Shown: positions 8,621 through 17,822, counted from the stretch's first letter. The stretch: DNA of 64,000 nucleotides from Sediminibacterium sp. KACHI17 (GCF_040362915.1 NZ_AP029612.1:620001-684000), one strand, 5' to 3'. The notes: generated by a model from the letters alone, not told the origin. Numbers and translations: made by a program.

Positions 8621-8720
8621 AGAAATAAGAAACAAAAAATAAGAAACAAGAATCAGGAAATAGGTGAATGGATTTTTAGTTCCTTATTTCCTATTTCCTG
8701 ATTCGTATTTCTTTGTTTAC
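8621..8720. repeat. Intergenic inverted repeat (AAGAAACAAG/AGGAAATAGG words)
   Basis: Between trxB and folB, both on the minus strand. Core arms at 8649-8664 and 8690-8705 pair at 15 of 16 positions; the flanks continue as A-rich AAGAAAC and its complement. Repeated AAGAAACAA/AATAAG words build the left side. It belongs to the same word family as the element at 15136-15216. Confidence 0.7.
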
Positions 8721-8722
8721 TA

Positions 8723-9670
8723 CTATGCCAGTCCTTTAGCAGTAAGGTATCTTTCAGCATCTAATGCCGCCATACAACCACTGCCGGCTGCGGTTACAGC
8801 CTGACGATAATTTTTATCTTGTACATCACCTGCCGCAAAAACACCTTCCAGATTCGTCTTGGTGGTACCAGGTATCGTTTTAATGTAACCTGTTTCATCC
8901 ATATCGATCCATCCTTTGAAGATATCGCTATTGGGCTGATGACCGATTGCAACAAAGAAGCCGCTGATAGGTATTTCTTGGGTTTCTTGTGTTTGATTGT
9001 TTTTGATGCGTACACCTTCTACTTTTTTTTCGCCTAAGATCTCATCGGTATCAGTATTCCAATACACTTTGATATTAGGCGCATTCAATACGCGATCCTG
9101 CATCACTTTACTTGCACGCATTTGATCTCTTCGTACGAACATATGAACAGTAGTACACAGCTTCGATAAGTATAAAGCTTCTTCAGCAGCAGTATCTCCT
9201 GCGCCTACGATCGCTACATCCTTTCCTTTGAAGAAAAAGCCATCACAAACCGCACAGGCACTCACACCAAAACCATTGAGCCTTTGCTCACTCTCAAGTC
9301 CTAACCATTTGGCGGATGCTCCGGTGCTGATGATCACAGCATCTGCTTCGATCCATTTTTCTTCATCGATCTCTACCCGATAAGGTTGTTGACTAAAATC
9401 TACTTTAGTGGCCATGCCATATCGTATATCTGCACCCATTCTTGCTGCCTGCTTTTCAAAATGAACCATCATTTCCGGCCCCTGAATTCCTTCAGGATAA
9501 CCCGGATAATTTTCTACTTCTGTTGTAATGGTCAATTGTCCACCGGGTTGTATGCCCTGGTATAAAACCGGTTTCATATTTGCACGGGCTGCATATATAG
9601 CTGCGGTATATCCTGCCGGACCAGAACCGATGATCAATACATGTACTCTTTCTGTTGCTTCACTTGCCAT
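8723..9670 (-). CDS. trxB: Thioredoxin reductase TrxB
   Basis: FAD/NADPH enzyme reducing thioredoxin. The 315-residue length is standard for the low-molecular-weight class. It shows the FAD-binding GSGPAGYTAAIYAARA (residues 15-30), the redox-active CAVC (Cys139 and Cys142), the NADPH-binding GAGDTAAEEA and the C-terminal FAD block GVFAAGDVQD. A TAAATTTG box lies upstream, with a short leader. It should supply electrons to cytoplasmic thioredoxins and, through membrane carriers, to exported thioredoxin-fold proteins such as those at 57-58 kb (inference). Confidence 0.97.
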   Translation of the reverse strand: MASEATERVHVLIIGSGPAGYTAAIYAARANMKPVLYQGIQPGGQLTITTEVENYPGYPEGIQGPEMMVHFEKQAARMGADIRYGMATKVDFSQQPYRVEIDEEKWIEADAVIISTGASAKWLGLESEQRLNGFGVSACAVCDGFFFKGKDVAIVGAGDTAAEEALYLSKLCTTVHMFVRRDQMRASKVMQDRVLNAPNIKVYWNTDTDEILGEKKVEGVRIKNNQTQETQEIPISGFFVAIGHQPNSDIFKGWIDMDETGYIKTIPGTTKTNLEGVFAAGDVQDKNYRQAVTAAGSGCMAALDAERYLTAKGLA

Positions 9671-9694
9671 ACTTGTTTTTTTATATTAGACGAA

Positions 9695-9702
9695 CAAATT
9701 TA
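9695..9702 (-). promoter_or_regulatory. TAnnTTTG -7 box for trxB
   Basis: TAAATTTG on the minus strand, 24 bases before the trxB ATG. No clear TTG -33 element at the usual distance. Confidence 0.55.
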
Positions 9703-9747
9703 TTGAACCCTTGCAGTTTCCGGTTTTCGTTTTTACACAATCCGTAT

Positions 9748-10629
9748 TTATTTGGGGATAATCAGGCTCCGATATTGTGCGGCATAACCACAAAAAGCAC
9801 CCAAGGCATTATTGCTGATATTGCCGATCACTTTTCCCGGCGATGAAAATGGATTACCTACGGATTGCAGGTTGAATTCCCAGGTTCTCCAAAAATCAAA
9901 GGTTGATTTATTGATATTGCACAGTTTTACCGATACCGTATCCCCTTTCTGGAAGAAACCATAAGTCTCAAAATCGATCTCTTCATTTCTATTGACGCCT
10001 CTGTCTACCTGAATTTCATAAGTCTTTCCATCAATAATATTATCATCGAAAACACTGTTGAGTCCGGGTAAGAATGGTTGTCTATTCTGACGGGTAAAAT
10101 AACGGATATAATTACCCAATCCCGGTGGGTCCTGTACCCTAGCCATCAATACAACTTTCTTAGGATCATCATTATTGGGTGCCGGTTTCCACCAGATAGA
10201 GTCCATTGTTTTTGTCAACAAAGGAATGGAGGTTTCACTATTATAAGAATTTCCATCAACAGTGATGGACAGTTTATAAGTTTTACCGAATTGTCCGGTC
10301 AACGGAGAAGCACCTTGAGGGTCTGTGCTATAATAATAAAAGCGATTACCACTGGAATCTCGTAATTCAAATTCTTTGAGCGGATAAATGGTATTACCCT
10401 CTTGAATCGTTACACTGGCATTTCGAACATATGATGCGGCCAATTCTGCTGAATCAATTGTAGTAAAGAAATTCAGTGACCTGCTCAGCACAACGATCGG
10501 AGGTCGACCGTTCTCGATTTCAGCATCTACCACTAAACGACTGTCTCTAACGGTAGGTACAATATTGATTTCTCGTTCACAAGAGATCAGGGTGATGCTT
10601 AACAATAGAAAAATCAGTTTCCGAAACAT
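9748..10629 (-). CDS. DUF4249 family lipoprotein
   Basis: Bacteroidota cell-surface lipoprotein family of unknown function, often paired with a TonB-dependent receptor. The 293-residue protein has a lipoprotein signal peptide ending LLLSITLISC (lipobox Cys17), then the family's opening strands (DSRLVVDAEIENGRPPIVVLSRS) and a beta-rich body. No SusC/TonB-type receptor is adjacent, so it stands alone. A TACCTTTG box ends exactly four bases before the ATG, suggesting a leaderless message. It precedes trxB on the same strand with a 77-base gap. Confidence 0.85.
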   Translation of the reverse strand: MFRKLIFLLLSITLISCEREINIVPTVRDSRLVVDAEIENGRPPIVVLSRSLNFFTTIDSAELAASYVRNASVTIQEGNTIYPLKEFELRDSSGNRFYYYSTDPQGASPLTGQFGKTYKLSITVDGNSYNSETSIPLLTKTMDSIWWKPAPNNDDPKKVVLMARVQDPPGLGNYIRYFTRQNRQPFLPGLNSVFDDNIIDGKTYEIQVDRGVNRNEEIDFETYGFFQKGDTVSVKLCNINKSTFDFWRTWEFNLQSVGNPFSSPGKVIGNISNNALGAFCGYAAQYRSLIIPK

Positions 10630-10633
10630 GCTG

Positions 10634-10641
10634 CAAAGGTA
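10634..10641 (-). promoter_or_regulatory. TAnnTTTG -7 box four bases before an ATG (DUF4249 gene)
   Basis: TACCTTTG on the minus strand, then CAGC, then the ATG at 10629. The spacing predicts that transcription starts at or next to the start codon. Confidence 0.65.
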
Positions 10642-10675
10642 TTTCAGTTTATGTTAATACTATATAAAACAAAAA

Positions 10676-10700
10676 AGCCCTTTCCGGGTTGGAAAGGGCT
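10676..10700 (-). terminator. Rho-independent terminator after rpoD
   Basis: Perfect ten-base stem AGCCCTTTCC/GGAAAGGGCT with a GGGTT loop (plus-strand reading), followed in the minus direction by a run of T (A-tract at 10670-10676). It ends transcription of the sigma factor gene before the DUF4249 promoter. Confidence 0.88.
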
Positions 10701-10720
10701 GGTCATTTTCTTTTAAAACC

Positions 10721-11578
10721 TTATCCCAGATAAGCTTTCAACGCATTGCTATAACGCGCTTTCTGTAGACGTTTGATCGCTCTTTCTTTGATCTGACGGA
10801 TACGCTCTTTGGTAAGGTCATATTTCATACCAATTTGTTCAATGGTAACACCATTTTCTCCATCCAGACCGAAATAAGCATTCACGATCTCAGCTTCTCT
10901 CGGACTCAGTGATTTCAATACTCGGCGAATTTCTTCGCGTAATGAGTCTTTCATCACATCATCATCAGTGTCATCGCTACCTTCCAATAGATCTCCCATG
11001 GCCACATCTTCAGCTTCGTGAACCGGAGCGTCGAGGGATGTGTGACGGGTGTTGCTTTGGAAGATGTTGTTGATCTCCGTTTCGCTCATTTCCAGGATCT
11101 CAGCTAGTTCTTCTGTTGAAGGTTCACGCTCATGTTCCTGTTCAAAAGCCATATAGGCTTTGTTAGCTTTGTTGTAAGTGCCAATTTTGTTTTGAGGCAG
11201 GCGGACTAATCTACCCTGCTCTGCCAACGCTTGTAAAATGGACTGGCGAATCCACCATACGGCGTATGAGATGAATTTAAAACCCTTGGTTTCATCGAAA
11301 CGCTGGGCTGCTTTTATCAAACCGAGGTTACCCTCGTTGATCAGATCGCTAAGAGAAAGACCTTGGTGCTGGTACTGCTTAGCAACAGATACCACGAAAC
11401 GTAAGTTGGCCTGCACCAGTTTGTCGAGTGCTCGCTGATCACCCATTTTGATACGCTGAGCCAGTGTGGTTTCCTCTTCAGGTGTGATCATCGGAATTTT
11501 CGAGATCTCCTGTAAGTACTTTTCAACCGCCTGCGAATCTCTGTTGGTAATCTGTGTTGCAATTTTGAGCTGCCTCAT
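10721..11578 (-). CDS. rpoD: Primary sigma-70 factor RpoD/SigA (short Bacteroidota form)
   Basis: Housekeeping sigma factor. The 285-residue protein lacks region 1.1, as is typical for the primary sigma of Bacteroidota. Region 1.2 (DSQAVEKYLQEISKIPMIT), region 2 (LVQANLRFVVSVAKQY, then SDLINEGNLGLIKAAQRFD and the -7-reading segment FISYAVWWIRQSI), region 3 (REPSTEELAEILEM) and region 4 with its HTH (TIEQIGMKYDLTKERIRQIKERAIKRL) are all in order. This protein should recognise the TTG/TAnnTTTG promoters listed here. It has a ~105-base leader from a TACTTTTG box and a strong terminator. Confidence 0.96.
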   Translation of the reverse strand: MRQLKIATQITNRDSQAVEKYLQEISKIPMITPEEETTLAQRIKMGDQRALDKLVQANLRFVVSVAKQYQHQGLSLSDLINEGNLGLIKAAQRFDETKGFKFISYAVWWIRQSILQALAEQGRLVRLPQNKIGTYNKANKAYMAFEQEHEREPSTEELAEILEMSETEINNIFQSNTRHTSLDAPVHEAEDVAMGDLLEGSDDTDDDVMKDSLREEIRRVLKSLSPREAEIVNAYFGLDGENGVTIEQIGMKYDLTKERIRQIKERAIKRLQKARYSNALKAYLG

Positions 11579-11687
11579 GATGTGCTATTAACTGTATTAT
11601 TATAAACGACTATTAGACCCTGAATGTTGTATAAAAGCTGTTGCTGGATTCGTTAAAATTGGCAGCAATGGCTCTTTCAGAAGCGTG

Positions 11688-11695
11688 CAAAAGTA
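11688..11695 (-). promoter_or_regulatory. TAnnTTTG -7 box for rpoD
   Basis: TACTTTTG on the minus strand, giving an approximately 105-base 5' leader to the sigma factor gene. The -33 TTG is not obvious. Confidence 0.5.
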
Positions 11696-11917
11696 CGAAA
11701 CAGCCTTCGAATATGCCAGCTTTTGTGGAAAAACTTGCATAAATGGGCAAAATTTGCGCACTTTCAAAGCAAAATAAATATTTTAAAATACTGATTAACA
11801 AATACTTGTAAATATTTATTCACATTACCGCTGGCACTTTTGCGCAGGTATCCATCCCTCCTCCTATTTCAATCACTCTTCTCAATAATCCCGGAGGATA
11901 TGTTTGCCATCACACAT

Positions 11918-11925
11918 TATCTTTG
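11918..11925 (+). promoter_or_regulatory. TAnnTTTG -7 box four bases before an ATG (ltaE)
   Basis: TATCTTTG followed by GCAC and the ATG at 11930. It supports 11930 as start and a leaderless or near-leaderless transcript. Confidence 0.65.
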
Positions 11926-11929
11926 GCAC

Positions 11930-12943
11930 ATGATCGATTTTAGGAGCGACACCGTCACCAGACCTACCCCTGGTATGCTCAAAGCTATGCACGAAGCCCC
12001 TCTTGGGGATGATGTTTTCGGAGAAGACCCCACCATTAACCATTTGGAACAATTCGCTGCCGGTCTTTTTGGTATGGAAGCCGGAATATTTTGTCCCAGC
12101 GGCACCATGACCAACCAAATTGCCATTAAATGTCATACCCAGCCCGGTGATGAAGTGATCTGTGATCATTTATCACATATTTACCAATATGAAGGAGGTG
12201 GTATCGCTTTCAATTCAGGTGCTTCCGTACGTTTATTGCAAGGTGATCGTGGACGCATCACAGCAACGCAGGTGTTGGGAGCGATCAATCCGGATGATAT
12301 TCATAAGCCGGTGACCACATTGGTATCCTTAGAAAATACCGCCAACAGAGCCGGTGGAAGTTGTTATGATTTTGATGAGATAAGATCTATCCGTAAGGTC
12401 TGCGATCAGCATCAATTGAAACTGCATCTGGATGGTGCCAGACTTTTTAATGCGCTTGTCGCCAAGAATGAAACTTGTAAACAATACGGTGAGGTCTTTG
12501 ATACCATTTCTATTTGTTTGAGCAAAGGATTGGGTGCACCGGTAGGAAGTTTGTTACTTGGGCCCGCATCATTCATCAAAAAAGCGCGTCGTTTTAGAAA
12601 AGTATTTGGTGGAGGAATGCGACAAGCAGGTATGTTAGCTGCTGCTGGTTTGTATGCACTGGAGCATCATGTACAACGTTTACAGGAAGATCATCATCAT
12701 ACGCAATTACTGGCAGATACTTTGCGACAAAAAGATTTCGTTGGAGAAATTCTGCCTGTTGAAACCAATATCGTTATTTTTGAGGTGAAAGGTAGATTCA
12801 CTGCACCAGATCTGGTGACGATACTCAAACGATCCAATATTCTAGCCTTAGCCATATCACCAACACAAATACGATTGGTGGTGCATTTGGATATTACCCC
12901 TGCGATGATCGAAACAACTATTCAGACGATCAAAGCGTTATAG
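11930..12943 (+). CDS. ltaE: Low-specificity L-threonine aldolase
   Basis: PLP enzyme cleaving L-threonine or L-allo-threonine to glycine and acetaldehyde. I start at 11930 (MIDFRSDTVTRPTPGML), the conserved N-terminus of the family, giving 337 residues; a longer upstream reading lies over the promoter. Visible motifs are DDVFGEDPTINHLE, FCPSGTMTNQIA, the HLDGARLFNA block and the PLP-lysine region SICLSKGLGAPVGS. It is followed after 44 bases by pgi on the same strand. Confidence 0.94.
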   Translation: MIDFRSDTVTRPTPGMLKAMHEAPLGDDVFGEDPTINHLEQFAAGLFGMEAGIFCPSGTMTNQIAIKCHTQPGDEVICDHLSHIYQYEGGGIAFNSGASVRLLQGDRGRITATQVLGAINPDDIHKPVTTLVSLENTANRAGGSCYDFDEIRSIRKVCDQHQLKLHLDGARLFNALVAKNETCKQYGEVFDTISICLSKGLGAPVGSLLLGPASFIKKARRFRKVFGGGMRQAGMLAAAGLYALEHHVQRLQEDHHHTQLLADTLRQKDFVGEILPVETNIVIFEVKGRFTAPDLVTILKRSNILALAISPTQIRLVVHLDITPAMIETTIQTIKAL

Positions 12944-12987
12944 ACGATTATTATTGCTAGCCAGAAGAATTAAAGACAAAAAAAGAG

Positions 12988-14646
12988 ATGTTACCTAAAA
13001 TCAATCCGACCAATACACAAGCATGGTTTTTATTGCAGAAGCACTATGAGGAAGAAATGAATCGCCGTCATATGCGCGATCTCTTTGCTGCTGATGCAGA
13101 AAGGTTTAATAAATTTTCTATCAGATTGAATGATCTTCTTTTTGATTATTCTAAAAATATCATCAATCAGAAGACATTACAATTACTCCTGCAACTGGCT
13201 GAAGACTGCAAACTAAAAGATGCAATACATGAGATGTTTGCAGGCATCAAGATCAATGAAACGGAACAACGTTCTGTGCTTCATACAGCCCTGCGTAATT
13301 TTTCTGACACCCCTATCCTAGTAGATGGAAAAGATATCATGCCTCATGTACAAAGAGTACAGGCGCATATGAAATCGTTTACCGAAGAGGTGCATAGCGG
13401 AAAACATAAAGGGTACACAGGAAAAAAAATCCGATTCATAGTAAACATCGGTATCGGAGGAAGTGATCTCGGACCGGTAATGGTTACTGAGGCCCTCAAG
13501 CCATTTTGGAAAAAAGGGATCGAAACTTTTTTTGTAAGCAATATTGATGGCACACATATCAGTGAAGTATTAAAAAAAGTAAGACCGGAAGAAACCTTAT
13601 TTCTGATCGCATCCAAAACATTTACTACGCAAGAAACCATGACCAATGCGCATACTGCTAGGCAATGGTTTTTGGAAACTGCCGAAGACGAAAAACACAT
13701 CGCCAAACATTTCGTAGCGCTCAGTACCAATGAAAAAGAAGTGACCGCTTTTGGTATTGATAAGAACAATATGTTCGAATTCTGGGATTGGGTTGGTGGG
13801 AGATATTCTTTGTGGAGTGCTATCGGATTATCGATCGCATTGACCATCGGTTATGATCATTTTGAAGAATTGCTCAAAGGAGCTGCAGCTGCAGATGAAC
13901 ATTTCAGAAAAGAAAAATTTGAGAAAAATATTCCTGTACTGATGGCTCTATTGGGTATTTGGTATACCAATTTCTTTGGTGCACAAAGCGAAGCGATATT
14001 ACCATACGACCAATACCTGCACAGATTTGCCGCCTATTTCCAACAAGGGAATATGGAAAGTAACGGAAAGAGCATTGATAGAAGCGGCAACCCGGTTAAC
14101 TATGCAACAGGCCCTGTTATCTGGGGTGAGCCGGGTACCAATGGACAACATGCTTTCTATCAGTTGTTACATCAGGGTACACCATTGGTGCCTTGCGATT
14201 TTATAGCACCTGCTATCAGCCATAATCCGGTTGGAGATCATCATCAAAAATTATTATCCAATTTCTTCGCGCAAACAGAAGCGTTGATGAATGGAAAATC
14301 AGAGAATGAAGTGAAAGTGGAATTGATGAAGGATCATAAATCACAGGAAGAGATCAAAAAGATCGCTCCATTCAAAATATTCGATGGTAATAAACCAACC
14401 AACTCTATTTTAATCAAAGAGATCAACCCCTTCAATTTGGGTCAGCTCATTGCATTGTATGAACACAAAATATTTGTACAAGGTGTGATCTGGAACATCT
14501 ATAGCTTTGATCAGTGGGGTGTTGAATTGGGAAAACAGTTGGCCAATAAAGTATTACCTGAATTGGCAGATGACTCTGAAATACATTCTCATGATAGTTC
14601 AACCAATGGACTAATCAATGCGTATAAAGCGTTTAGAAAAGCATAG
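12988..14646 (+). CDS. pgi: Glucose-6-phosphate isomerase
   Basis: Interconverts glucose-6-phosphate and fructose-6-phosphate. The 552-residue protein belongs to the long (E. coli-like) class. Motifs include [13 protein letters not shown], the sugar-phosphate loop [15 protein letters not shown], the catalytic-Glu stretch GNMESNGKS, the [16 protein letters not shown] block with its His, and the C-terminal Lys in [11 protein letters not shown]. It is followed two bases later by an acetyltransferase gene, so these are co-transcribed. It links to the gluconate/pentose phosphate genes at 37.6-40.9 kb in central sugar flow. Confidence 0.97.
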   Translation: MLPKINPTNTQAWFLLQKHYEEEMNRRHMRDLFAADAERFNKFSIRLNDLLFDYSKNIINQKTLQLLLQLAEDCKLKDAIHEMFAGIKINETEQRSVLHTALRNFSDTPILVDGKDIMPHVQRVQAHMKSFTEEVHSGKHKGYTGKKIRFIVNIGIGGSDLGPVMVTEALKPFWKKGIETFFVSNIDGTHISEVLKKVRPEETLFLIASKTFTTQETMTNAHTARQWFLETAEDEKHIAKHFVALSTNEKEVTAFGIDKNNMFEFWDWVGGRYSLWSAIGLSIALTIGYDHFEELLKGAAAADEHFRKEKFEKNIPVLMALLGIWYTNFFGAQSEAILPYDQYLHRFAAYFQQGNMESNGKSIDRSGNPVNYATGPVIWGEPGTNGQHAFYQLLHQGTPLVPCDFIAPAISHNPVGDHHQKLLSNFFAQTEALMNGKSENEVKVELMKDHKSQEEIKKIAPFKIFDGNKPTNSILIKEINPFNLGQLIALYEHKIFVQGVIWNIYSFDQWGVELGKQLANKVLPELADDSEIHSHDSSTNGLINAYKAFRKA

Positions 14647-14648
14647 TC

Positions 14649-15137
14649 ATGGAAGGAGTTACCATACGTCATATACATCCAGCCGATAATGCCGCCATGG
14701 CAAATGTGATCAGAAGATCATTGGAAGAGTTTGGTGCGAACAGACCAGGTACAGTTTATTTTGATGATAGCACTGATCATCTCTATGAATTGTTTCAATC
14801 TGAACCATTGAGTGAGTATTTCATTGCAGAAAAAGAGGGTGTTTTATTAGGTGGTGCCGGTATTTATCCCACCGATGCATTACCTGAAGGAACTTGTGAA
14901 TTGGTAAAAATGTATCTCACTCCTTCCGCACGTGGACTGGGTTTAGGCAGAACAATGATCGCGAAGTGTTTAGAAGCAGCAAAAAATAAAGGGTTTACTT
15001 CTGTTTATCTTGAGACAATGCCCGAATTAAAGAAAGCCGTAAGTGTCTATGAAAAATTCGGCTTTACCTACCTTGATGGTCCCATGGGAAACAGCGGGCA
15101 TAATGGATGTGATATTTGGATGATTAGAAAACTGTAA
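14649..15137 (+). CDS. GNAT family N-acetyltransferase
   Basis: Acetyl-CoA-dependent transferase of unknown substrate. The 162-residue single-domain protein has the acetyl-CoA loop in VKMYLTPSARGLGLGRTMIAKCLEAA (motif A, R-G-x-G-x-G/A variant) and the later YLETMPELKKAVSVYEKFGF, typical of GNAT motif B. It begins two bases after the pgi stop, a strong operon signal. It could be a small-molecule or amino-acid acetylase; there is no sign of a ribosomal-protein RimI type. Confidence 0.86.
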   Translation: MEGVTIRHIHPADNAAMANVIRRSLEEFGANRPGTVYFDDSTDHLYELFQSEPLSEYFIAEKEGVLLGGAGIYPTDALPEGTCELVKMYLTPSARGLGLGRTMIAKCLEAAKNKGFTSVYLETMPELKKAVSVYEKFGFTYLDGPMGNSGHNGCDIWMIRKL

Positions 15138-15216
15138 ATAAGGAATGAGAAACATGAAATAAGAAAGTCAATTTATAGTCCTTACTTTCTTATTTCATGT
15201 TTCTTATTCCTTATTT
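15136..15216. repeat. Long near-perfect intergenic inverted repeat (AATAAGGAATGAG words)
   Basis: Arms 15136-15168 and 15184-15216 pair at 32 of 33 positions around a 15-base loop. Each arm is built from A-rich words such as AATAAG, AATGAG and AACATG. It lies right after the GNAT stop in a convergent space and is immediately followed by a separate, ordinary terminator at 15224-15252, so termination is not its only plausible role. Confidence 0.85.
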
Positions 15217-15223
15217 CATATTA

Positions 15224-15252
15224 AAAAAGCCGATCATTGATCGGCTTTTTTG
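15224..15252. terminator. Bidirectional rho-independent terminator
   Basis: AAAAAAGCCGATCA/TGATCGGCTTTTTT, a perfect palindromic stem with A- and T-tracts on both sides, between the GNAT gene (+) and the PUR gene (-). Confidence 0.92.
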
Positions 15253-15270
15253 CAGTTGGTTTTGGTTGTT

Positions 15271-15720
15271 TTACCATTTGTCTACTTCTTCAGAAGCAGT
15301 GGTTGATGCAGCAGCAGCGTCAGTGATAGGTGTCGCAGCAACAGCTACCGGAGCGGGAGCAGCTACTTCTTCTACTTCAGCATCGGCAGTGTAGCCGTCT
15401 TGCTGCCCTTCAGCACCTTCTGCATCATCATATTCATGGTTGAATGCGTCGAAATCGAAATCTGGCATCAGGTCGGTCTTCACATAGTCAACAGCCTCTC
15501 CCAATGCTTTGATGAACTTGTTGAAATCTTCTTTGTAGAGGAAGATCTTGTGTCTGTCATAACCATTGTTATCAAAACGCTTACGGCTCTCGGTGATCGT
15601 TAAATAATAATCATTTCCGCGAGTAGCCCTTACATCAAAAAAATAGGTTCTTCTTTTACCAGCTCTGATTCGTTTGCTGTAAACACTTTCCATTTTTTTG
15701 TCGTTGTTCTCGTACGCCAC
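15271..15720 (-). CDS. PUR-domain DNA/RNA-binding protein (DUF3276)
   Basis: Single-stranded nucleic-acid-binding protein of the bacterial PUR-alpha-like family, related to Borrelia BpuR. The 149-residue protein has the PUR core in residues ~12-92: VYSKRIRAGKRRTYFFDVRATR, then DYYLTITESRKRF, and HKIFLYKEDFNKFIKALGEAVDYV. The C-terminal third is acidic, then Ala/Val/Pro-rich and probably disordered. Transcription starts from a full-consensus promoter (15759-15787), predicting good expression. The role in Bacteroidota is not established. Confidence 0.9.
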   Translation of the reverse strand: MAYENNDKKMESVYSKRIRAGKRRTYFFDVRATRGNDYYLTITESRKRFDNNGYDRHKIFLYKEDFNKFIKALGEAVDYVKTDLMPDFDFDAFNHEYDDAEGAEGQQDGYTADAEVEEVAAPAPVAVAATPITDAAAASTTASEEVDKW

Positions 15721-15758
15721 AGTTGTTGTTTTTTGGTTTTCTGATTTTTTATGCCTGA

Positions 15759-15787
15759 CAAATATAGGGATGTTTCGGAATTACCAA
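15759..15787 (-). promoter_or_regulatory. Full-consensus promoter of the PUR gene
   Basis: On the minus strand, TTG (15787-15785), 18-base spacer, TATATTTG (15766-15759). Leader of about 33 bases. Confidence 0.78.
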
Positions 15788-15827
15788 AATTTTCGAAAAA
15801 CTTATTGGGACTGGGGTTTAGAAGCAA

Positions 15828-15898
15828 GTTGATAGTAGACAGTTGACAGCAAGAAATTATTTGTTTTTCTGTCATCTGTCAACTATTAACGGTCAACT
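15828..15898. repeat. Intergenic inverted repeat (TTGACAG words)
   Basis: Left AGTTGATAGTAGACAGTTGACAG (15828-15850) against right CTGTCATCTGTCAACTATTAAC (15869-15890). The same words continue as TTAACTGTTATCCGTTAACTG into the final codons of the ABC exporter gene, so the element and the gene's end overlap. It sits between the ABC exporter and the PUR promoter, both minus strand. Confidence 0.7.
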
Positions 15899-17719
15899 TT
15901 AACTGTTATCCGTTAACTGTAAACGGTACAATTCGGCATAGTATCCATTTCGCTTGAGCAATTCCTCATGTGTGCCGGATTCGCTAAGTGAGCCATTGTC
16001 GAGTACAATGATCTTATCAAATTTAAAGCTGGTGAAAATTCGGTGGGTTATAATGATCGCCGTTTTATCATGTAAATATTGGTAGAGATTACTAATGATC
16101 TCATATTCTGTCTTCGCATCCACTGCACTCAAACAATCATCAAAAATGATGATCTCGGGTTCTTTTATCAGTGCACGGGCGATCGATATCCTTTGTTTTT
16201 GTCCACCACTCAAAGTCACCCCACGCTCCCCGATCATCGTTTCATATCCATTACTAAATCCCTGAATCTCTTTATGAACACTAGAAAATGAAGCAGCTCG
16301 TTCAACCACAGTTCTCTCTGCTGGTTCTTTCAAACCAAAACTGATATTATCATGCACCGTGTCACTGAATAGAAATACATCCTGTTGTACATAACTGATC
16401 TGAGAACGTAGTTCATGTAAAGGGATATTCCTGATATCACGATTACCAATTTGAATACGACCATTCGTCGGATCATAAAATCGTAATAATAATTGAGCCA
16501 AGGTGGACTTACCACTGCCTGTTTTTCCAAGGATCAATATTTTTTCTCCGCGACGAATCGATAAATTAAAATCCTGTATTGCACGTATACCTGTATGCGG
16601 ATATGTGAAAGATAAATCCTGAATGACAATATCACCCCCTACCTTTTCCGTACTTTTTTCTGTCGCATTGTCTTTGATCACTGGCGCTGTCAACAGGAAT
16701 TCATTCAAACGTTTTTGAGAAGCTGCCGCTCGCTGGATCATACTGGCTGTCCAGCCAATAGCACTTACAGGAAAGGTCAGCATGTTAATATAGATCACAA
16801 ACTCGACCACCAGCCCTACTTTACTCGGATCCTGCAAAGCTTGAATGCCTCCAATAAAGATGGTCACAAGTGTACTGATGCCGATCATTAAAGCCATGCT
16901 TGGGAAGTAAATGGCTTCTACTTTCGCCAATCCAATAGCGTTTTTCTTATAAGATTCACTATTTTTCTCAAAAAAGCCCATCATGGCCTTCTCTTGCACA
17001 AAAGACTTGATCACACGTATGCCTGAATAGGATTCTTGTGCATTGGTGGTAAGGTCAGATAATAAAGCCTGGATGCGTTCACTTTTCTTGTTGATGATAC
17101 TATTGACAATATAAATAGTAATGGCCAGAATTGGTAAAGGAGCCAGAACGTATAAAGTCAGCGTTACATCTTTTCGTAACATGTTCACAACGCAAAAACT
17201 GATCAGTGTCACCAAATTAATAAGGTACATGATGGCCGGACCCGTATACATTCTCACCCTGCTGACATCTTCTGTCATTCTGCTCATCAGATCCCCCGTA
17301 CTATGGGTCTTATAAAACGAAGTATCTAATAGTTGATAGTGATTGAATATTTCATTTTTCTGATCATATTCAATGTGGCGACTCATCACAATGATGGTTT
17401 GACGCATAAAGAACATAAGTACACCCCTCAAAATGGCCAATAATAAAATCGTCATACTGCAAATAGCCACCAGCCATGCAAAAGTGAATTCCGATGAACT
17501 GACCCATTGAATAAAGGCAGTTACCAGTCCATCATCGGTGTTCTTAAGGGAGGAAGGTTTCGCACCGGGCAATTGCTGCTGTACCTGATTTACCACAAAA
17601 CCGGTGATCTGGGGGGCCAATACGGCAAAGTAGTTGGATAAAACAACAAAGAGTATTCCGAGAAAGAATCGGAAGCGATATTTCCAGAAATATTTATTGA
17701 GTGCCGAGAGGTGCTTCAC
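15899..17719 (-). CDS. ABC exporter half-transporter (MdlB/YheI type)
   Basis: Fused permease-ATPase, 606 residues: a six-helix exporter domain (about residues 1-330) and a nucleotide-binding domain. The Walker A is LGKTGSGKST, the Q-loop lies in SYVQQDVFLFSDT, the signature is TLSGGQKQRISIARAL and the H-loop is IIITHR. The Walker B reads IIIFDDCLSAVD: the catalytic Glu after the Walker B Asp is Asp, confirmed from DNA, as in the degenerate site of heterodimeric exporters. No partner half-transporter is adjacent. The substrate is unknown; multidrug or lipid export is likely. A TAGTTTTG box lies upstream at 17738-17745. Confidence 0.9.
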   Translation of the reverse strand: MKHLSALNKYFWKYRFRFFLGILFVVLSNYFAVLAPQITGFVVNQVQQQLPGAKPSSLKNTDDGLVTAFIQWVSSSEFTFAWLVAICSMTILLLAILRGVLMFFMRQTIIVMSRHIEYDQKNEIFNHYQLLDTSFYKTHSTGDLMSRMTEDVSRVRMYTGPAIMYLINLVTLISFCVVNMLRKDVTLTLYVLAPLPILAITIYIVNSIINKKSERIQALLSDLTTNAQESYSGIRVIKSFVQEKAMMGFFEKNSESYKKNAIGLAKVEAIYFPSMALMIGISTLVTIFIGGIQALQDPSKVGLVVEFVIYINMLTFPVSAIGWTASMIQRAAASQKRLNEFLLTAPVIKDNATEKSTEKVGGDIVIQDLSFTYPHTGIRAIQDFNLSIRRGEKILILGKTGSGKSTLAQLLLRFYDPTNGRIQIGNRDIRNIPLHELRSQISYVQQDVFLFSDTVHDNISFGLKEPAERTVVERAASFSSVHKEIQGFSNGYETMIGERGVTLSGGQKQRISIARALIKEPEIIIFDDCLSAVDAKTEYEIISNLYQYLHDKTAIIITHRIFTSFKFDKIIVLDNGSLSESGTHEELLKRNGYYAELYRLQLTDNS

Positions 17720-17737
17720 GAATGATTGACTTTAGGA

Positions 17738-17745
17738 CAAAACTA
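17738..17745 (-). promoter_or_regulatory. TAnnTTTG -7 box for the ABC exporter
   Basis: TAGTTTTG on the minus strand, 18 bases before the ATG at 17719; no -33 TTG at proper spacing. Confidence 0.5.
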
Positions 17746-17822
17746 CAAACAGAAACACTGGTAATCACTCAATTGTTACAAACGGGGCGAGAGATTATCC
17801 CGATGGCAATACGATCATTCTT

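Larger units (their letters stand above)
11579..11929. other. 350-base divergent spacer between rpoD and ltaE
   Basis: Very A/T-rich spacer holding the rpoD leader, a minus-strand box at 11688-11695 and a plus-strand box at 11918-11925. No convincing small ORF or RNA fold is seen in the remaining part. Confidence 0.6.

Noticed and set aside
13344..13847. 167-residue reading opposite pgi
   Set aside because: It is a shadow of the strongly conserved isomerase gene and shows no family features.
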